A stretch of 64,000 bases of DNA. It comes from Pseudonocardia petroleophila (GTDB taxonomy: Bacteria > Actinomycetota > Actinomycetes > Mycobacteriales > Pseudonocardiaceae). The notes below the pieces were generated by a model that was given only the letters and a program-made list of their open reading frames with translations, searched no databases and had not been told where the DNA came from. The position numbers were made by a program, and so were the translations under genes. The stretch is from NCBI RefSeq assembly GCF_014235185.1, contig NZ_CP060131.1, positions 3,789,501 to 3,853,500 of the forward strand. Reading direction: 5' to 3'. This document shows positions 16,942 through 25,952 of this stretch, piece after piece. Positions within the stretch are counted from its first letter, which is position 1. The number at the start of each line of letters is the position of its first letter.

Positions 16942-18543
16942 TCAGCTCTCGAAGTGGCGGTGGTGCTGCTCACGCAGCACGTTCTTCTGGATCTTGCCGG
17001 TCGCGGTGCGGGGCATCTCGTCGGCGAACAGCACCGCCTTGGGCACCTTGAACCCCGACAGCCTGCTCCGGGCTGCGGTGAGCACCTCCTCCTCGGTGAG
17101 CTGCACACCGGGCTTGGGCGTGACGATCGCGGCGATCGCCTCGGACCACCGCTCGTGCGGGAGCCCCACGACGACGACCTCCTGGATCCGGGGCTCGGCC
17201 TCGTAGAGCGCCTTCTCCACCTCGATGGACGCCACGTTCTCGCCGCCGGTCTTGATCACGTCCTTCTTGCGGTCGGCGAACCACAGCAGACCGTCGGCGT
17301 CGAACCGGCCGACGTCGCCGGAGTGGAACCAGCCGTGTGCGAACGCCTCGGTGGTGGCCTCGGTGTTGCGCAGGTAGCCCTCCATCGCGTGCGGGCCGCG
17401 GTAGACGATCTCGCCGGTCTCGCCGGCGGGCAGCAGGTTGCCCTCGTCGTCCATGATCCCGACCTGGACGTTGGGCACCGGCAGCCCGACCGAACCGGCG
17501 TGGCTGAGCTGGTACTCCGGCGGGAACACCGTGGTGATCGGGTTCATCTCGGTCTGCCCGAAGCCGAGCGCGAAGTCGCAGCCGAACACCTCCATCGCCC
17601 GGCGCAGGTCGGTGTCGGGCATCGGGGCCATCGCGTAGAGGGCCAGCCGCAACGTCGACAGGTCGCGCTTGTCGATGTCGGGGTGGTCCATCACCATCCG
17701 GTACATCATCGGCAGCCCGAAGATCTGGGTGATCCGCTCGGACTCGATCGTGGCCAGAAGCGCGGCCGGGTCGAACGCGCGCATCAGCACGAGCGTGCCA
17801 CCCATGTAGAGCAGGCCCGTGGTGAATCCGTTGAGCTGCGCGGTGTGGAACAGCGGCATCATCGCCACCGACCGTTCCTTGCCGTCGATACCCAGCACCA
17901 GCGGGGCGTTGAGCGACTCGATGTAGACCGCGACGTGGCTGCTGACCACGCCCTTGGGGGCGGAGGTGGTGCCGCTGGTATAGAGGTAGCTGATCGGGTC
18001 CCGGTCGCCGACCAGGCACTCCGGCTCGCCGGTCCCGGCGTCCCCGACGAACGTGGCCAGATCCCGCCAGGTGCCCGTCGACCCGGCGGCCCAGTCGGCC
18101 CCGGTGCCGGGGGCCACGACCACGTCGACGACACCGGTGCCCTCGGTGAGTCGCAACGCACCGTCGACGAGCCCGGCGAGCTGGCTCTCCACCACCACGC
18201 CGCGAGCCCGGGAGTGCTCCAGGACGTAGGAGACCTCGGAGGGCCCCCATGCGAGGTTCACCGGCACGCAGACGACGCCGGTCTTGGCACAGGCGTAGTA
18301 GGTCGCGAGGAACTCCGCGCTGTTGCCGCTGGCCAGCGCGAGCACGTCGCCGCGCCGGTAGCCGGCGGCCAGCAGCGCGTGGGCCAGCCGGTTGACCTCC
18401 GCGTTGAGCTGCGCGTAGGTGAAACGGCGGGCGCCGTCGACGACCGCCTCGCTGTCGGGATTGCGCCATGCGCTGCGGGTCAGCATGTCGCCGACGTTGA
18501 CCCGGGTGACGAGGTTGGCGTGCAGGTCGTGGTCGATGGTCAC
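16942..18543 (-). CDS. Acyl-CoA ligase (FadD family)
   Basis: 533 residues from the GTG at 18543, which has GGAGGAACC directly upstream. Motifs: LYTSGTTSAPKGVV, FGQTEMNP, WFHSGD, DVIKTGGENVASIEVE and TATGKIQKNVLR. It is the closest sibling by eye of the ligase at 48305 (shared MPLFHTAQLN/MPLFHTGQLN and GGENVAS). It lies 41 bases after the DUF35 gene, so it is the third gene of a unit thiolase-fold, DUF35, ligase. It probably activates the acid that enters this branch. Confidence 0.92.
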   Translation of the reverse strand: MTIDHDLHANLVTRVNVGDMLTRSAWRNPDSEAVVDGARRFTYAQLNAEVNRLAHALLAAGYRRGDVLALASGNSAEFLATYYACAKTGVVCVPVNLAWGPSEVSYVLEHSRARGVVVESQLAGLVDGALRLTEGTGVVDVVVAPGTGADWAAGSTGTWRDLATFVGDAGTGEPECLVGDRDPISYLYTSGTTSAPKGVVSSHVAVYIESLNAPLVLGIDGKERSVAMMPLFHTAQLNGFTTGLLYMGGTLVLMRAFDPAALLATIESERITQIFGLPMMYRMVMDHPDIDKRDLSTLRLALYAMAPMPDTDLRRAMEVFGCDFALGFGQTEMNPITTVFPPEYQLSHAGSVGLPVPNVQVGIMDDEGNLLPAGETGEIVYRGPHAMEGYLRNTEATTEAFAHGWFHSGDVGRFDADGLLWFADRKKDVIKTGGENVASIEVEKALYEAEPRIQEVVVVGLPHERWSEAIAAIVTPKPGVQLTEEEVLTAARSRLSGFKVPKAVLFADEMPRTATGKIQKNVLREQHHRHFES

Positions 18544-18584
18544 GGTTCCTCCGAAGGGGTGCGGTCGGGCCCGGTGTCGGCGGC

Positions 18585-19010
18585 TCAGGATGCGGGCACG
18601 AAACGGACCAGCCCGATGTCGCCCACGCGCTCGAACGCGGCACGCACGGCCATCCCGGGGACGACGGATGCGGGGTCGCAGCGCTCGACGGTGGACAGCA
18701 TCTGCGGGCCCTCGGCCAGCCGCACGATCACCACCGGGTAGGGCGCGGCCCGCGGCAGGTCGTTCCACGGGGGCCGACTGACGACCGCGGCGACCACGAC
18801 CGTGGCCTCGCCGGAGACGTCGGTCCAGCGCAGCTGCGCGGAGTGGCAGCGCGGGCAGAACGGGCGAGGGTAGTGGAACAGCAGGTCGCACGCGGTGCAC
18901 TGACGCACCGCGAGCCTGCCCTGGGCCGCGGCCTCGAAGTGGCCGCGGTTGACCTCGTCGACGCGCGGCAGGACCTCGGGGTCGGCCAGGCCGTCCAGGT
19001 AGGTGGTCAC
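18585..19010 (-). CDS. DUF35 OB-fold protein with rubredoxin-like zinc ribbon
   Basis: 141 residues from the GTG at 19010, overlapping the thiolase-fold gene stop by 4 bases. A zinc ribbon is formed by Cys38, Cys41, Cys52 and Cys55 (CTAC ... CPRC), followed by the acyl-CoA-binding OB-fold. Proteins of this family are obligate partners of thiolase-fold enzymes, for example the C-terminal domain of ChsH2 with the aldolase Ltp2 in steroid side-chain degradation. Here it is a single-domain form with no MaoC part. It almost certainly forms a complex with the 19007-20173 product. Confidence 0.9.
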   Translation of the reverse strand: MTTYLDGLADPEVLPRVDEVNRGHFEAAAQGRLAVRQCTACDLLFHYPRPFCPRCHSAQLRWTDVSGEATVVVAAVVSRPPWNDLPRAAPYPVVIVRLAEGPQMLSTVERCDPASVVPGMAVRAAFERVGDIGLVRFVPAS

Positions 19011-20173
19011 GAGCCCTCCAGTACGACGGTGACATGGCTGCACAACATGGATCCGTAGGCGTGCACGACGGCCCGGTCGGCGCGGTCGACCTGGATGCCG
19101 GCGGCTCGGCCGGACATCTGCTGGTAGGCCTCCAGGACTCCGCAGATGCCCGAGGCGGTGCCGGAGTGCCCGAACCGCAGCAGGCCGCCGTTGGTGTTCA
19201 CCGGCAGCCGTCCGCCCGGCCGGGTGGCGCCCTCGCGGTAGAGCTCGACCGCCTTGCCGCGCTCGGCCAGGCCCAGCTCCTCGATCAGCATCAGCGGGTT
19301 GGAGCTGAACGCGTCGTAGAGCTGTGCGAGGTCCACGTCGGCGGGCCCGAAGCCGGCCTCGGCGAACGCCTTCGCCCCGGAGCGGACCGCCCCGGTGCGC
19401 GACAGGTCGGGCATCGAGGTGAGGAAGCCGTGGGTGTGGCCCTCGCCGACGCCCACCACGTGCACCGGACGGTGCCGAAGGCCGGCCGCCCGCTCGGGTG
19501 CGACCAGCACGAACGCGCCGCCGCCCTCACACGGGATCGAGCAGTCGAGGTAGCCGAAGGGCCCCGCGATGTGCCGGGCCTCCAGTACCTGGGCCACGGT
19601 GAACGGTCCCGCGCCCGCCCCGATCGCCGTCGGGTGCCCGACGGCCCACTCCTGCTGGGCCGCCACCGCCTCGGCGAACACCTCCCGGCCCTGCCCCGTC
19701 TCGTCGAGCCAGGACTGGGCGATCAGCCCGTACAGGGTGGGGATCGACGGTGCGTAGGGCAGCTCGTAGTCCGGGTGGCAGGTCATCGTCATCAGGTTGC
19801 GGCCAACGTCGCGGATCGGCGGGAACACCCCGGCGGACACGCACAGCACCGCCGAGCACTGCCCGCTCTGGATGGCGCGGGTGGCGACGCCGAGCATCGC
19901 CAGGTGGCTGCCGCCCCCGAGTTGCACGCCGAGCTGCAGGCTGAGGTTGTGCAGCCCGAGCGAGTCCTGGATCTCCTCGGACAAGAAGGTGTGTTCGACG
20001 GACTCGCCCATCATCGAGCCGACGCACAGCAGGCCGTCGATGTCGTCGGGTGCCATGCCGGCGTCGCGCAGGGCCGCGACGGCGGACTCGAGGTGCAGGC
20101 CGAGGAACGGGCGGTCGAGCCGGCCCGGGGTGACTTCGGCGAAGCCGGCCAGTGTGGCGAGCGGGTCAGACAT
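19007..20173 (-). CDS. Thiolase-fold enzyme without nucleophilic cysteine, likely Ltp2-type retro-aldolase
   Basis: 388 residues of the SCP2/lipid-transfer thiolase family. At the place where thiolases have the nucleophilic Cys (NxCxxG) the sequence is QLGGGSHLAM (residues 84-93), with no Cys. LYDAFSSNPLMLIEELG, GGLLRFGHSGTASG and the C-terminal HAYGSMLCSH are kept. Ltp2-like retro-aldolases lack the Cys and use tyrosines, and pair with a DUF35 protein, exactly as here. The predicted reaction is cleavage of a beta-hydroxy acyl-CoA with a tertiary alcohol into a ketone and a shorter acyl-CoA. The GTTAG-N6-CTAAC palindrome lies 11 bases upstream. Confidence 0.88.
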   Translation of the reverse strand: MSDPLATLAGFAEVTPGRLDRPFLGLHLESAVAALRDAGMAPDDIDGLLCVGSMMGESVEHTFLSEEIQDSLGLHNLSLQLGVQLGGGSHLAMLGVATRAIQSGQCSAVLCVSAGVFPPIRDVGRNLMTMTCHPDYELPYAPSIPTLYGLIAQSWLDETGQGREVFAEAVAAQQEWAVGHPTAIGAGAGPFTVAQVLEARHIAGPFGYLDCSIPCEGGGAFVLVAPERAAGLRHRPVHVVGVGEGHTHGFLTSMPDLSRTGAVRSGAKAFAEAGFGPADVDLAQLYDAFSSNPLMLIEELGLAERGKAVELYREGATRPGGRLPVNTNGGLLRFGHSGTASGICGVLEAYQQMSGRAAGIQVDRADRAVVHAYGSMLCSHVTVVLEGS

Positions 20174-20183
20174 GGCTGCAGAC

Positions 20184-20199
20184 GTTAGCAGTGACTAAC
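20184..20199 (+). promoter_or_regulatory. GTTAG-N6-CTAAC palindrome, copy 2
   Basis: GTTAGCAGTGACTAAC sits between the divergent thiolase-fold gene (start 20173) and thioesterase gene. Arms and 6-base spacer equal those at 14741-14756, suggesting shared control of carboxylase, ACAD and retro-aldolase units. Confidence 0.65.
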
Positions 20200-20219
20200 A
20201 TCGCTGACCACCGGCTGCG

Positions 20220-20786
20220 GTGTGCGGTGCGGGTTCGGATACCGTGACGCCGGTGAGCCTGCCTGCCCAGCCGGGCGCCGTCCCGGCCCCCGCGGAGTCC
20301 CCCGACGGCGCCGCGCCGCTGTTCAGCATCGAGTTCGGGAAGATGCTGTGCATGGGGTGTAGGCCAGCCGGCCGGTGCCGCTTCGGCCTGGTGCTGCGCC
20401 GCGGTGAGAACGGAGCCGTCGAGGGCACGGCCCGGTTCTCCGCCGAGCACGAGGGTGCCGGTGGCGTCGTGCACGGCGGTTCGGTGATGGGCGCGCTCGA
20501 CGAGGCGTGCGGCGCGGTACCGATCGCGGCGGCGGTCCTGTCGGTGACCGCCGAGATGAACGTGGCGTTCCGGCGTCCCGTCCCGCTGGATCGCGAGCTG
20601 GACGTTCGGGCCTGGCCCGAGTCCCGCGACGAGCGCGGGCACTGGATCATCCACGCCGAGCTGTACCTGTCCGGCGACGACCGGCCGCTGTGCCACGCCC
20701 GCGCCCGTTTCGTCGAGCGCGACCCGGACAAGCACTACGGCCGGTTCAAGGAGTGGCTCGACGGCCGGGAGGGAGTCGCGGGCTGA
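20220..20786 (+). CDS. Hot-dog fold thioesterase (PaaI-like)
   Basis: Up to 188 residues; the GTG at 20220 or the GTG at 20244 could be the start, neither with a convincing ribosome site. GVVHGGSVMGALDEACGAV is the HGG motif of the PaaI-type acyl-CoA thioesterases, followed by AEMNVAFRRPVPL. A Cys-rich stretch (MLCMGCRPAGRC) near residue 42 is unusual. It would hydrolyse an acyl-CoA to relieve CoA trapping. Divergent from the retro-aldolase unit and sharing its palindrome. Confidence 0.85.
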   Translation: MCGAGSDTVTPVSLPAQPGAVPAPAESPDGAAPLFSIEFGKMLCMGCRPAGRCRFGLVLRRGENGAVEGTARFSAEHEGAGGVVHGGSVMGALDEACGAVPIAAAVLSVTAEMNVAFRRPVPLDRELDVRAWPESRDERGHWIIHAELYLSGDDRPLCHARARFVERDPDKHYGRFKEWLDGREGVAG

Positions 20787-20800
20787 GCGCGGTCGCCTGC

Positions 20801-22375
20801 TCAGTTGACCCCCCGGTCCTTCCCGGCCCAGTACGGCGCCCGCAGCTCGCGCTTGAGGATCTTCCCGGCTCCGGACTTGGGCAGCGCGTCGGCCCGGAAG
20901 TCCACGGAGCGGGGCACCTTGAAGCCGCCGAGCCGGGCCCGGCAGTGCGCGACCAGGTCCTCCACCGCGGGCTCCGCGCCGGGCCGCGGCACGACCACGG
21001 CATGCACGCGTTCGCCCCAGGAGTCGTCCGGGACGCCGATCACGGCCGCCTCCAGGACGTCCGGATGGGTGTAGAGCACGTTCTCGACCTCGGCCGAGTA
21101 CACGTTCTCGCCCCCTGAGATGATCATGTCCTTGACCCGGTCGACGATGTAGACGTACCCCAGCTCGTCGGCCCACGCCGCGTCGCCGCTGTGGTACCAG
21201 CCCTTGGCGTCGAGCGCGGCCGCGGTCTCCTCCGGACGGTTGAGGTAGCCGACCATGATGTTCGGGCCCCGGGCCCAGATCTCGCCGACCTCCCCGGGCG
21301 CGGCCCGGGTGCCGTCCTCGCGGTGGATCTCCACCTGCACCCCGATCACCGGCGCCCCGGCTGACCGCAGCCGTCCGGCGAACGGCTGCTCACCGGCCGC
21401 CCCGCGCCGGTGGTCCTCCGGGGTGCACTGGGTGAGCAGCGGGGCGGCCTCGGTCATCCCGTAGAGCTGGCTGAACTCGCACGGCAACAGCTTCATCGCG
21501 GCCTGCTGGAGCTGGTCGGGCATCGGAGAGGCGCCGTAGAGCAGCAGTCGCAGGCTGGACAGGTCTCGGTCGGCGGTGCCCGCGTGGTTCACCAGCATGT
21601 TGATCATCGACGGCACGATGAGGATCAGGGACACCCGCTCACGCTCGATGGTCCGGCCCACCAGGTCGGCGTCGAAGCCGGGGACGAAGACGTGCACCCC
21701 GCCGATCCAGGTCACCGCGTAGGTCTGCGACCCGTCGGCCAGGTGGAACATCGGCCCGGCGTGCAGGTACCGCTCGTCCGGGGTGTGTCGGATGGCGAGC
21801 AGGGCGTGCTTCGCGTTCGCGACCAGGTTGCGGTGGCTGAGCAGCACGCCCTTGGGCCGCCCGGTCGTGCCGCCGGTGTAGAAGATGCCGGCGATGTCGT
21901 CGGGGGCCGGGTTCACCGGGGTCGCCGGCGCGTGGGTGACCAGCGCGTCATGGGAGGCCGCGCCCTGCGGGGCGGGGCCGTCACCCATGTGCACGAGCGT
22001 GGTGAGCGTCGGGCAGCGGTCGAGCAGCGAGCGGCCCACCGCCAGGTGCATGTCGTCCACGGCCAGGGCGACGGTGCCGCAGTCGTCGATGATGAAGGCG
22101 AGCTCCTCCTCGCTGAGCCGGAAGTTGAGGTCGTTGAGGACGGCGCCGATGGCCGGCACACCCAGCCAGTACTCCAGGTGTCGGTACCCGTTCAGCGCCA
22201 GCACGCCGATCACGTCGCCGGCGCCGATGCCGAGTGAATGCAGCCCTCCGCCGAGGGCGGCGACGCGCCGGGCCAGTGTGGTGTAGTCGAACCTGACGTC
22301 GCCGTCGACGACCGCGGGACGCTCGCCCGCGACCAGCGCGGCCCGCTCCAGGGCCCAGCGCAGGGACTCGGTCAT
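20801..22375 (-). CDS. Acyl-CoA ligase (FadD family)
   Basis: 524 residues from the ATG at 22375 (GGAGGATCACCCC upstream). Motifs: FYTGGTTGRPKGVLLSH (Gly for Ser in the loop), LYGMTEAAP, WYHSGD, DMIISGGENVYSAEVE and SGAGKILKREL. Long- or medium-chain type; substrate unknown. It stands alone: 14 bases from the convergent thioesterase and with a perfect 16-bp palindrome 27 bases upstream that could hold its operator. Confidence 0.9.
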   Translation of the reverse strand: MTESLRWALERAALVAGERPAVVDGDVRFDYTTLARRVAALGGGLHSLGIGAGDVIGVLALNGYRHLEYWLGVPAIGAVLNDLNFRLSEEELAFIIDDCGTVALAVDDMHLAVGRSLLDRCPTLTTLVHMGDGPAPQGAASHDALVTHAPATPVNPAPDDIAGIFYTGGTTGRPKGVLLSHRNLVANAKHALLAIRHTPDERYLHAGPMFHLADGSQTYAVTWIGGVHVFVPGFDADLVGRTIERERVSLILIVPSMINMLVNHAGTADRDLSSLRLLLYGASPMPDQLQQAAMKLLPCEFSQLYGMTEAAPLLTQCTPEDHRRGAAGEQPFAGRLRSAGAPVIGVQVEIHREDGTRAAPGEVGEIWARGPNIMVGYLNRPEETAAALDAKGWYHSGDAAWADELGYVYIVDRVKDMIISGGENVYSAEVENVLYTHPDVLEAAVIGVPDDSWGERVHAVVVPRPGAEPAVEDLVAHCRARLGGFKVPRSVDFRADALPKSGAGKILKRELRAPYWAGKDRGVN

Positions 22376-22401
22376 GGGGTGATCCTCCAGATCTTCGTCC
22401 A

Positions 22402-22417
22402 CGTGACCATGGTCACG
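22402..22417. promoter_or_regulatory. Perfect 16-bp palindrome upstream of ligase
   Basis: CGTGACCATGGTCACG is its own reverse complement and lies immediately before the ligase leader. Probable operator; no second copy was found in the window. Confidence 0.5.
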
Positions 22418-22623
22418 ATGGTCCAGGTACCGTGGCGATGCACAGCTCCAGATGGGTGATGGAGGCGGGATTCCGGGCCGAACGCGGTGTAATGATTATG
22501 CGATAACTGGGTGCGGGTGGGACGCGATCCGGGCGCTGGCGTGGCTCGCCGGGACCGAGCCTGGCACCGGCTGCCGGTCCCGCCCCAGGTGACCGGTCGG
22601 ACGACGAACGCTGGGGAGACGAC

Positions 22624-23505
22624 ATGTCAGGTGTGGACGGACGGGTGGCCATCGTGACCGGAGCCGGTCGCGGTCTCGGCCGCAGCCACGCCCTGCGGCT
22701 GGCCGCGGGTGGTGCACAGGTGCTGGTGAACGACCCGGGGGTGGGTCGCGGTGGGGAGGGTGGCGACGGCAGTCCGGCGCAGGGCGTGGTCGCGGAGATC
22801 ACCGCCGCGGGCGGGGTCGCGGTGGCCGACCACCACGACATCTCCACCGACGACGGCGCCCGGGCGGCGGTCACCGCCGCGGTGGAGGCCTTCGGCGGCG
22901 TGCACGTCGTGGTGAACAACGCCGGGATCCTGCGGGACACGACGTTCCACAAGATGACCACCGAGCAGTGGCAGGCCGTGGTCCGCGTGCACCTGGACGG
23001 CTCGGCCTTCGTCACCAGGGCGGCCTGGCCGCACCTGCGCGAGCAGCGCTACGGGCGGGTGGTGATGACCACCTCGGGCGCCGGCCTGTTCGGCAACTTC
23101 GGGCAGGCCAACTACGCCGCCGCGAAGCTCGGCGTCGTCGGCCTCATGCACACCCTCGCGCTCGAGGGCGCGCGCTACGGCATCCGCGTCAACTCGGTCG
23201 CCCCGGTCGCGCTGACCCGGATGACCGCCGGGTTGCTCGACGCCTCCACCGACCTCGACCCGGCCTGGGTGTCGGCCGCGGTGGGCTGGCTGTGCACCGA
23301 GGAGTGCGACCTCACCGCCGAGATCGTGCGGGTCAACGGGCCGCACTTCAGCCGGGTGCGGCTGGTCGAGTCGCTCGGGGCGGATTTCGTCGAGCCGCCG
23401 ACGGACGACGCGCTGGCCGGTCGCTGGGCCGAGATCGCCGACATGGTCGGCGCGAAACAGGGCGAGGCCGCCGTCGCCGTCGCCCGCCGGGCCGGGTCGG
23501 CCTGA
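22624..23505 (+). CDS. Short-chain dehydrogenase/reductase (MFE-2/17-beta-HSD4-like)
   Basis: 293 residues, ATG with GGGGAGACGAC upstream. Nucleotide loop TGAGRGLGRSHAL with VNDPG (as in multifunctional beta-oxidation dehydrogenases), NNAGILRD, catalytic Ser in TTSGAGLFGNFGQANYAAAK including Tyr and Lys. This branch oxidises (3R)-hydroxyacyl-CoA or a related ring hydroxyacyl-CoA to the ketone with NAD. Its 5' end (ACGCTGGGGAGACGACATG) closely matches that of the BadH-like SDR at 42603, and both promoters carry an AT-rich TGAT repeat. It is monocistronic. Confidence 0.9.
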   Translation: MSGVDGRVAIVTGAGRGLGRSHALRLAAGGAQVLVNDPGVGRGGEGGDGSPAQGVVAEITAAGGVAVADHHDISTDDGARAAVTAAVEAFGGVHVVVNNAGILRDTTFHKMTTEQWQAVVRVHLDGSAFVTRAAWPHLREQRYGRVVMTTSGAGLFGNFGQANYAAAKLGVVGLMHTLALEGARYGIRVNSVAPVALTRMTAGLLDASTDLDPAWVSAAVGWLCTEECDLTAEIVRVNGPHFSRVRLVESLGADFVEPPTDDALAGRWAEIADMVGAKQGEAAVAVARRAGSA

Positions 23506-23572
23506 CGGCCGACGCACCCGCCGGGCCCGACCACGGCCGGGCGCGCCGGCCTGCCTCACCTCGGCCGCAGTC

Positions 23573-23650
23573 GTGGAGCCGCGTCGGCTCCGGAAGGAGA
23601 ATTCCGATCTGCGCCGGGCGAATGAGATCGCGGACGCCGCGGGTGCATCC
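23573..23650 (+). pseudogene. Remnant of IS3-family transposase OrfA
   Basis: The frame reads RRLRKENSDLRRANEI and then a degraded ADAAGAS. IS3-family OrfA proteins carry a leucine-zipper end of the form RRLRxENxxLRRANEILKAASAFF. About 20 residues match; both sides are unrecognisable and no terminal repeats or OrfB are seen. Low-complexity chance similarity cannot be excluded, but the run of identical positions is long. Confidence 0.5.
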
Positions 23651-23895
23651 CGCCCGGCGGGACGGACCCGGAGGGCCGAACGGGAATCGGTCACCCGGAG
23701 CCGGACAGGACCGGTCCGGGATCGATCCGATTCCGCGGGGTCTCGACATCGCCTCGCCGACGTTCGACGGCCGGCCCACCCGGCACCGCGATCGGGTGGG
23801 AACGCGTTCCGGGGCCTGGTGGATCCAGGTCCGCGCGGGCCGGTAGCGGAGGCGGGCTCGGTCGTCCCCCGCGGGGCGCGGGGTATTGACCTGAA

Positions 23896-23911
23896 GTTAA
23901 CTGCCGTTCAC
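23896..23911 (-). promoter_or_regulatory. Palindromic operator candidate, copy 2 (GTGAACGGCAGTTAAC on minus strand)
   Basis: Read on the minus strand this matches the site at 32536 (GTGAACCGCGGTTAAC) in 14 of 16 bases. It lies 82 bases upstream of the ligase at 23994, linking that gene to the GTTWACC-type regulon. Confidence 0.55.
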
Positions 23912-23993
23912 ACTCCTGCCTGCTGCGCAATGCCGGGCGACGGTAGACCGGGCATGTGCTTCCACCACGCAGGCGCGACGAAGCGGAGTCCAC

Positions 23994-25751
23994 GTGACAT
24001 CCACAGCCGTACAGGCGACATCAGCCCCCGCGCAGGACGCGCCGGACCGGGTCGGGGAGCCCAGCTACGCGTACCGGATGCCCGGCAGCCCGCTGCTCGG
24101 CGCGACCATCGGGGAGCATTTCGACCAGGTCAGTGAGCGGTTCGCGGACAACGAGGCCGTGGTGGCGCTGCCCCAGGCGCGCCGGCTGAGCTATCGCGAG
24201 CTGCGCGCCGAGGTCGACGCGCTGGCCAACGGGATGCTGGCGCGGGGGATCGAGCGCGGCGACCGGGTGGGCATGTGGGCCACCAACCGCTGGGAGTGGG
24301 TGGCTCTGCAGTTCGCCACGGCCAAGGTGGGCGCCATCCTGGTCACGGTCAACCCGTCCTATCGCGTGCTCGAGCTGGAGTACGCTCTCAACCAGTCGGG
24401 TATGCGGATGCTGGTGACGTCGCGGGGTACCCGGTACGCCGACTACCTCGCCATGCTCGGGGAGATCGCCCCGGAACTCGCCTCGGCCACGCCGGGCCGA
24501 CTGGTGTCGGCGCGGTTGCCGCACCTGCGCGACGTCGTGGTGCTGGGGGAGGAGGCGGCGCCGGGCACCATCACCTTCGCCGACCTCGCCGCGGCCGGTG
24601 CCGCGGCCGACGAAGGCGCGCTCGCCGAGCGTGGCCGGAGCCTGCAGTTCGACGATCCGATCAACATTCAGTACACCTCGGGAACCACCGGCTCGCCCAA
24701 GGGTGTGGTGCTGACCCACCACAACCTGCTCAACAACGGCTACCAGCACGGCCTGGAGACCCAGCGCACCCACCTCGACCGCGTGGTCGCGCACATGCCC
24801 TTCTACCACACCGGCGGGATGAGCTGCACGACCATGGCGACCGTCTCGCACGGGGCGACACTGATCATCCCGAGCGAGACGTTCGATCCCGTCGCGGTCC
24901 TGCAGGCGGTGCACGACGAGCGGGCCACCGTGCTCAACGGGGTGCCGACCATGTTCGTGGCGATGCTGGCGGTGCCTGACCTCCACCGCTTCGACCTGAC
25001 CAGCCTGCGCACCGGCTTCATGGGCGGTGCCCCGTGCCCGATCGAGATCGTCCGGCGGGTGGTGACCGACCTGCACGTCCCCGACTTCGTGATCATGTTC
25101 GGCCAGACGGAGTCGTCCCCGATCATCGTGGGCACCACGATCGACGATCCCGACCACGTCCGCGCGAGCACAGTCGGCCGGCCCTACCCCCACATCGAGA
25201 TCAAGGTGGTGGATCCGGCCACCGGTGACGTCGTGCCCCGGGGTGTGCAGGGCGAGGTGTGTGCGCGGGGGTATCCGGTGATGCGCGGGTACTGGGAGAA
25301 CCCGGAGGGTACGGCCGAGGCGCTCGACGAGGCGAACTGGCTGCACACCGGTGATCTGGGGGAGATGGACGAGCACGACTACCTGAAGATCACCGGCCGG
25401 AAGAAGGACATGATCATTCGCGGGGGGGAGAACATCTATCCCGCGGAGCTCGAGGGGCTGCTCTACGGGTTCGACCCGGTCGAGGAGGTCCAGGTCACCG
25501 GGGTGCCCGACGCTAAGTACGGCGAGGAGGTGGTCGCCTTCGTCAAGCTGCGCGACGGCGCGGTGTGCACCGAGGACGAGCTGAAGGACTTCTGCCGGGC
25601 CCGCGTCGCCCACTTCAAGACCCCGCGCTTCGTACTGTTCGTCGACGAGTTCCCCATGACGGTCACCGGCAAGATCCAGAAGTTCCGGCTGCGGGACCTC
25701 GCGATCGAACGTCTCGGGCGGCAGCAGGCGGCCGCGATCGCGACCGCCTGA
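23994..25751 (+). CDS. Long-form acyl-CoA ligase (FadD35-like)
   Basis: 585 residues with a 45-residue N-terminal lead before the core. Motifs: [61 protein letters not shown] and [13 protein letters not shown]. Layout resembles the actinobacterial ligases that group with acetyl/medium-chain synthetases such as FadD35. GTG start. Monocistronic, flanked by an operator copy upstream and a hairpin (25873-25898) downstream. It may activate the substrate of the amidohydrolase/carboxyltransferase operon that shares the operator. Confidence 0.92.
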   Translation: MTSTAVQATSAPAQDAPDRVGEPSYAYRMPGSPLLGATIGEHFDQVSERFADNEAVVALPQARRLSYRELRAEVDALANGMLARGIERGDRVGMWATNRWEWVALQFATAKVGAILVTVNPSYRVLELEYALNQSGMRMLVTSRGTRYADYLAMLGEIAPELASATPGRLVSARLPHLRDVVVLGEEAAPGTITFADLAAAGAAADEGALAERGRSLQFDDPINIQYTSGTTGSPKGVVLTHHNLLNNGYQHGLETQRTHLDRVVAHMPFYHTGGMSCTTMATVSHGATLIIPSETFDPVAVLQAVHDERATVLNGVPTMFVAMLAVPDLHRFDLTSLRTGFMGGAPCPIEIVRRVVTDLHVPDFVIMFGQTESSPIIVGTTIDDPDHVRASTVGRPYPHIEIKVVDPATGDVVPRGVQGEVCARGYPVMRGYWENPEGTAEALDEANWLHTGDLGEMDEHDYLKITGRKKDMIIRGGENIYPAELEGLLYGFDPVEEVQVTGVPDAKYGEEVVAFVKLRDGAVCTEDELKDFCRARVAHFKTPRFVLFVDEFPMTVTGKIQKFRLRDLAIERLGRQQAAAIATA

Positions 25752-25860
25752 CGCCCCACGTCGGTCCAGCGGGGTGGCCGCGTGAGCGCGTCGAGCGGCC
25801 GGCTCCGCATCGCGATCACCGCGGTCACCGTCTCGTCGGTGACCGGGCCGCGCCGCAGGG
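25752..25860 (-). pseudogene. Decayed 5' end of a copy of the 104-residue gene
   Basis: On the minus strand the frame reads [11 protein letters not shown], against [11 protein letters not shown] at the start of the 6018-6332 protein. At DNA level 24 bases at 25832-25855 match 6288-6311 with one mismatch. No start codon and no recognisable continuation remain before the ligase. The palindrome copy 3 lies about 98 bases away, the same arrangement as at 6 kb. Confidence 0.6.
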
Positions 25861-25872
25861 GCGGTCCTGCTC

Positions 25873-25898
25873 GCGTCCCGCCCAGCCGGGCGGGACGC
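25873..25898 (+). terminator. Terminator hairpin after the ligase
   Basis: A perfect 11-bp stem (GCGTCCCGCCC / GGGCGGGACGC) with loop AGCC, about 120 bases beyond the ligase stop and before the next promoter. Confidence 0.6.
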
Positions 25899-25952
25899 AC
25901 TGTCGCCGACGGCGGTCGGCATCCATTGAACCAGGCGTCGACGTGAGCTAGG

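Larger units (their letters stand above)
23506..23993. other. 488-base intergenic region with IS remnant and operator candidate
   Basis: No intact gene is seen. A short stretch encodes residues like an IS3-type transposase OrfA (listed separately), and the last 100 bases hold a GTTAAC-type palindrome upstream of the ligase. Confidence 0.6.

Noticed and set aside
19007..20173. Ordinary acetyl-CoA acyltransferase
   Set aside because: The nucleophilic Cys loop is missing, and the overlapping DUF35 gene fits a retro-aldolase pair better.
23573..24136. 187-residue frame in the 23.5-kb intergenic region as an intact gene
   Set aside because: Only the first 25 or so residues resemble anything (IS3 OrfA); the rest is Arg/Pro/Gly-rich and overlaps the start of the ligase.
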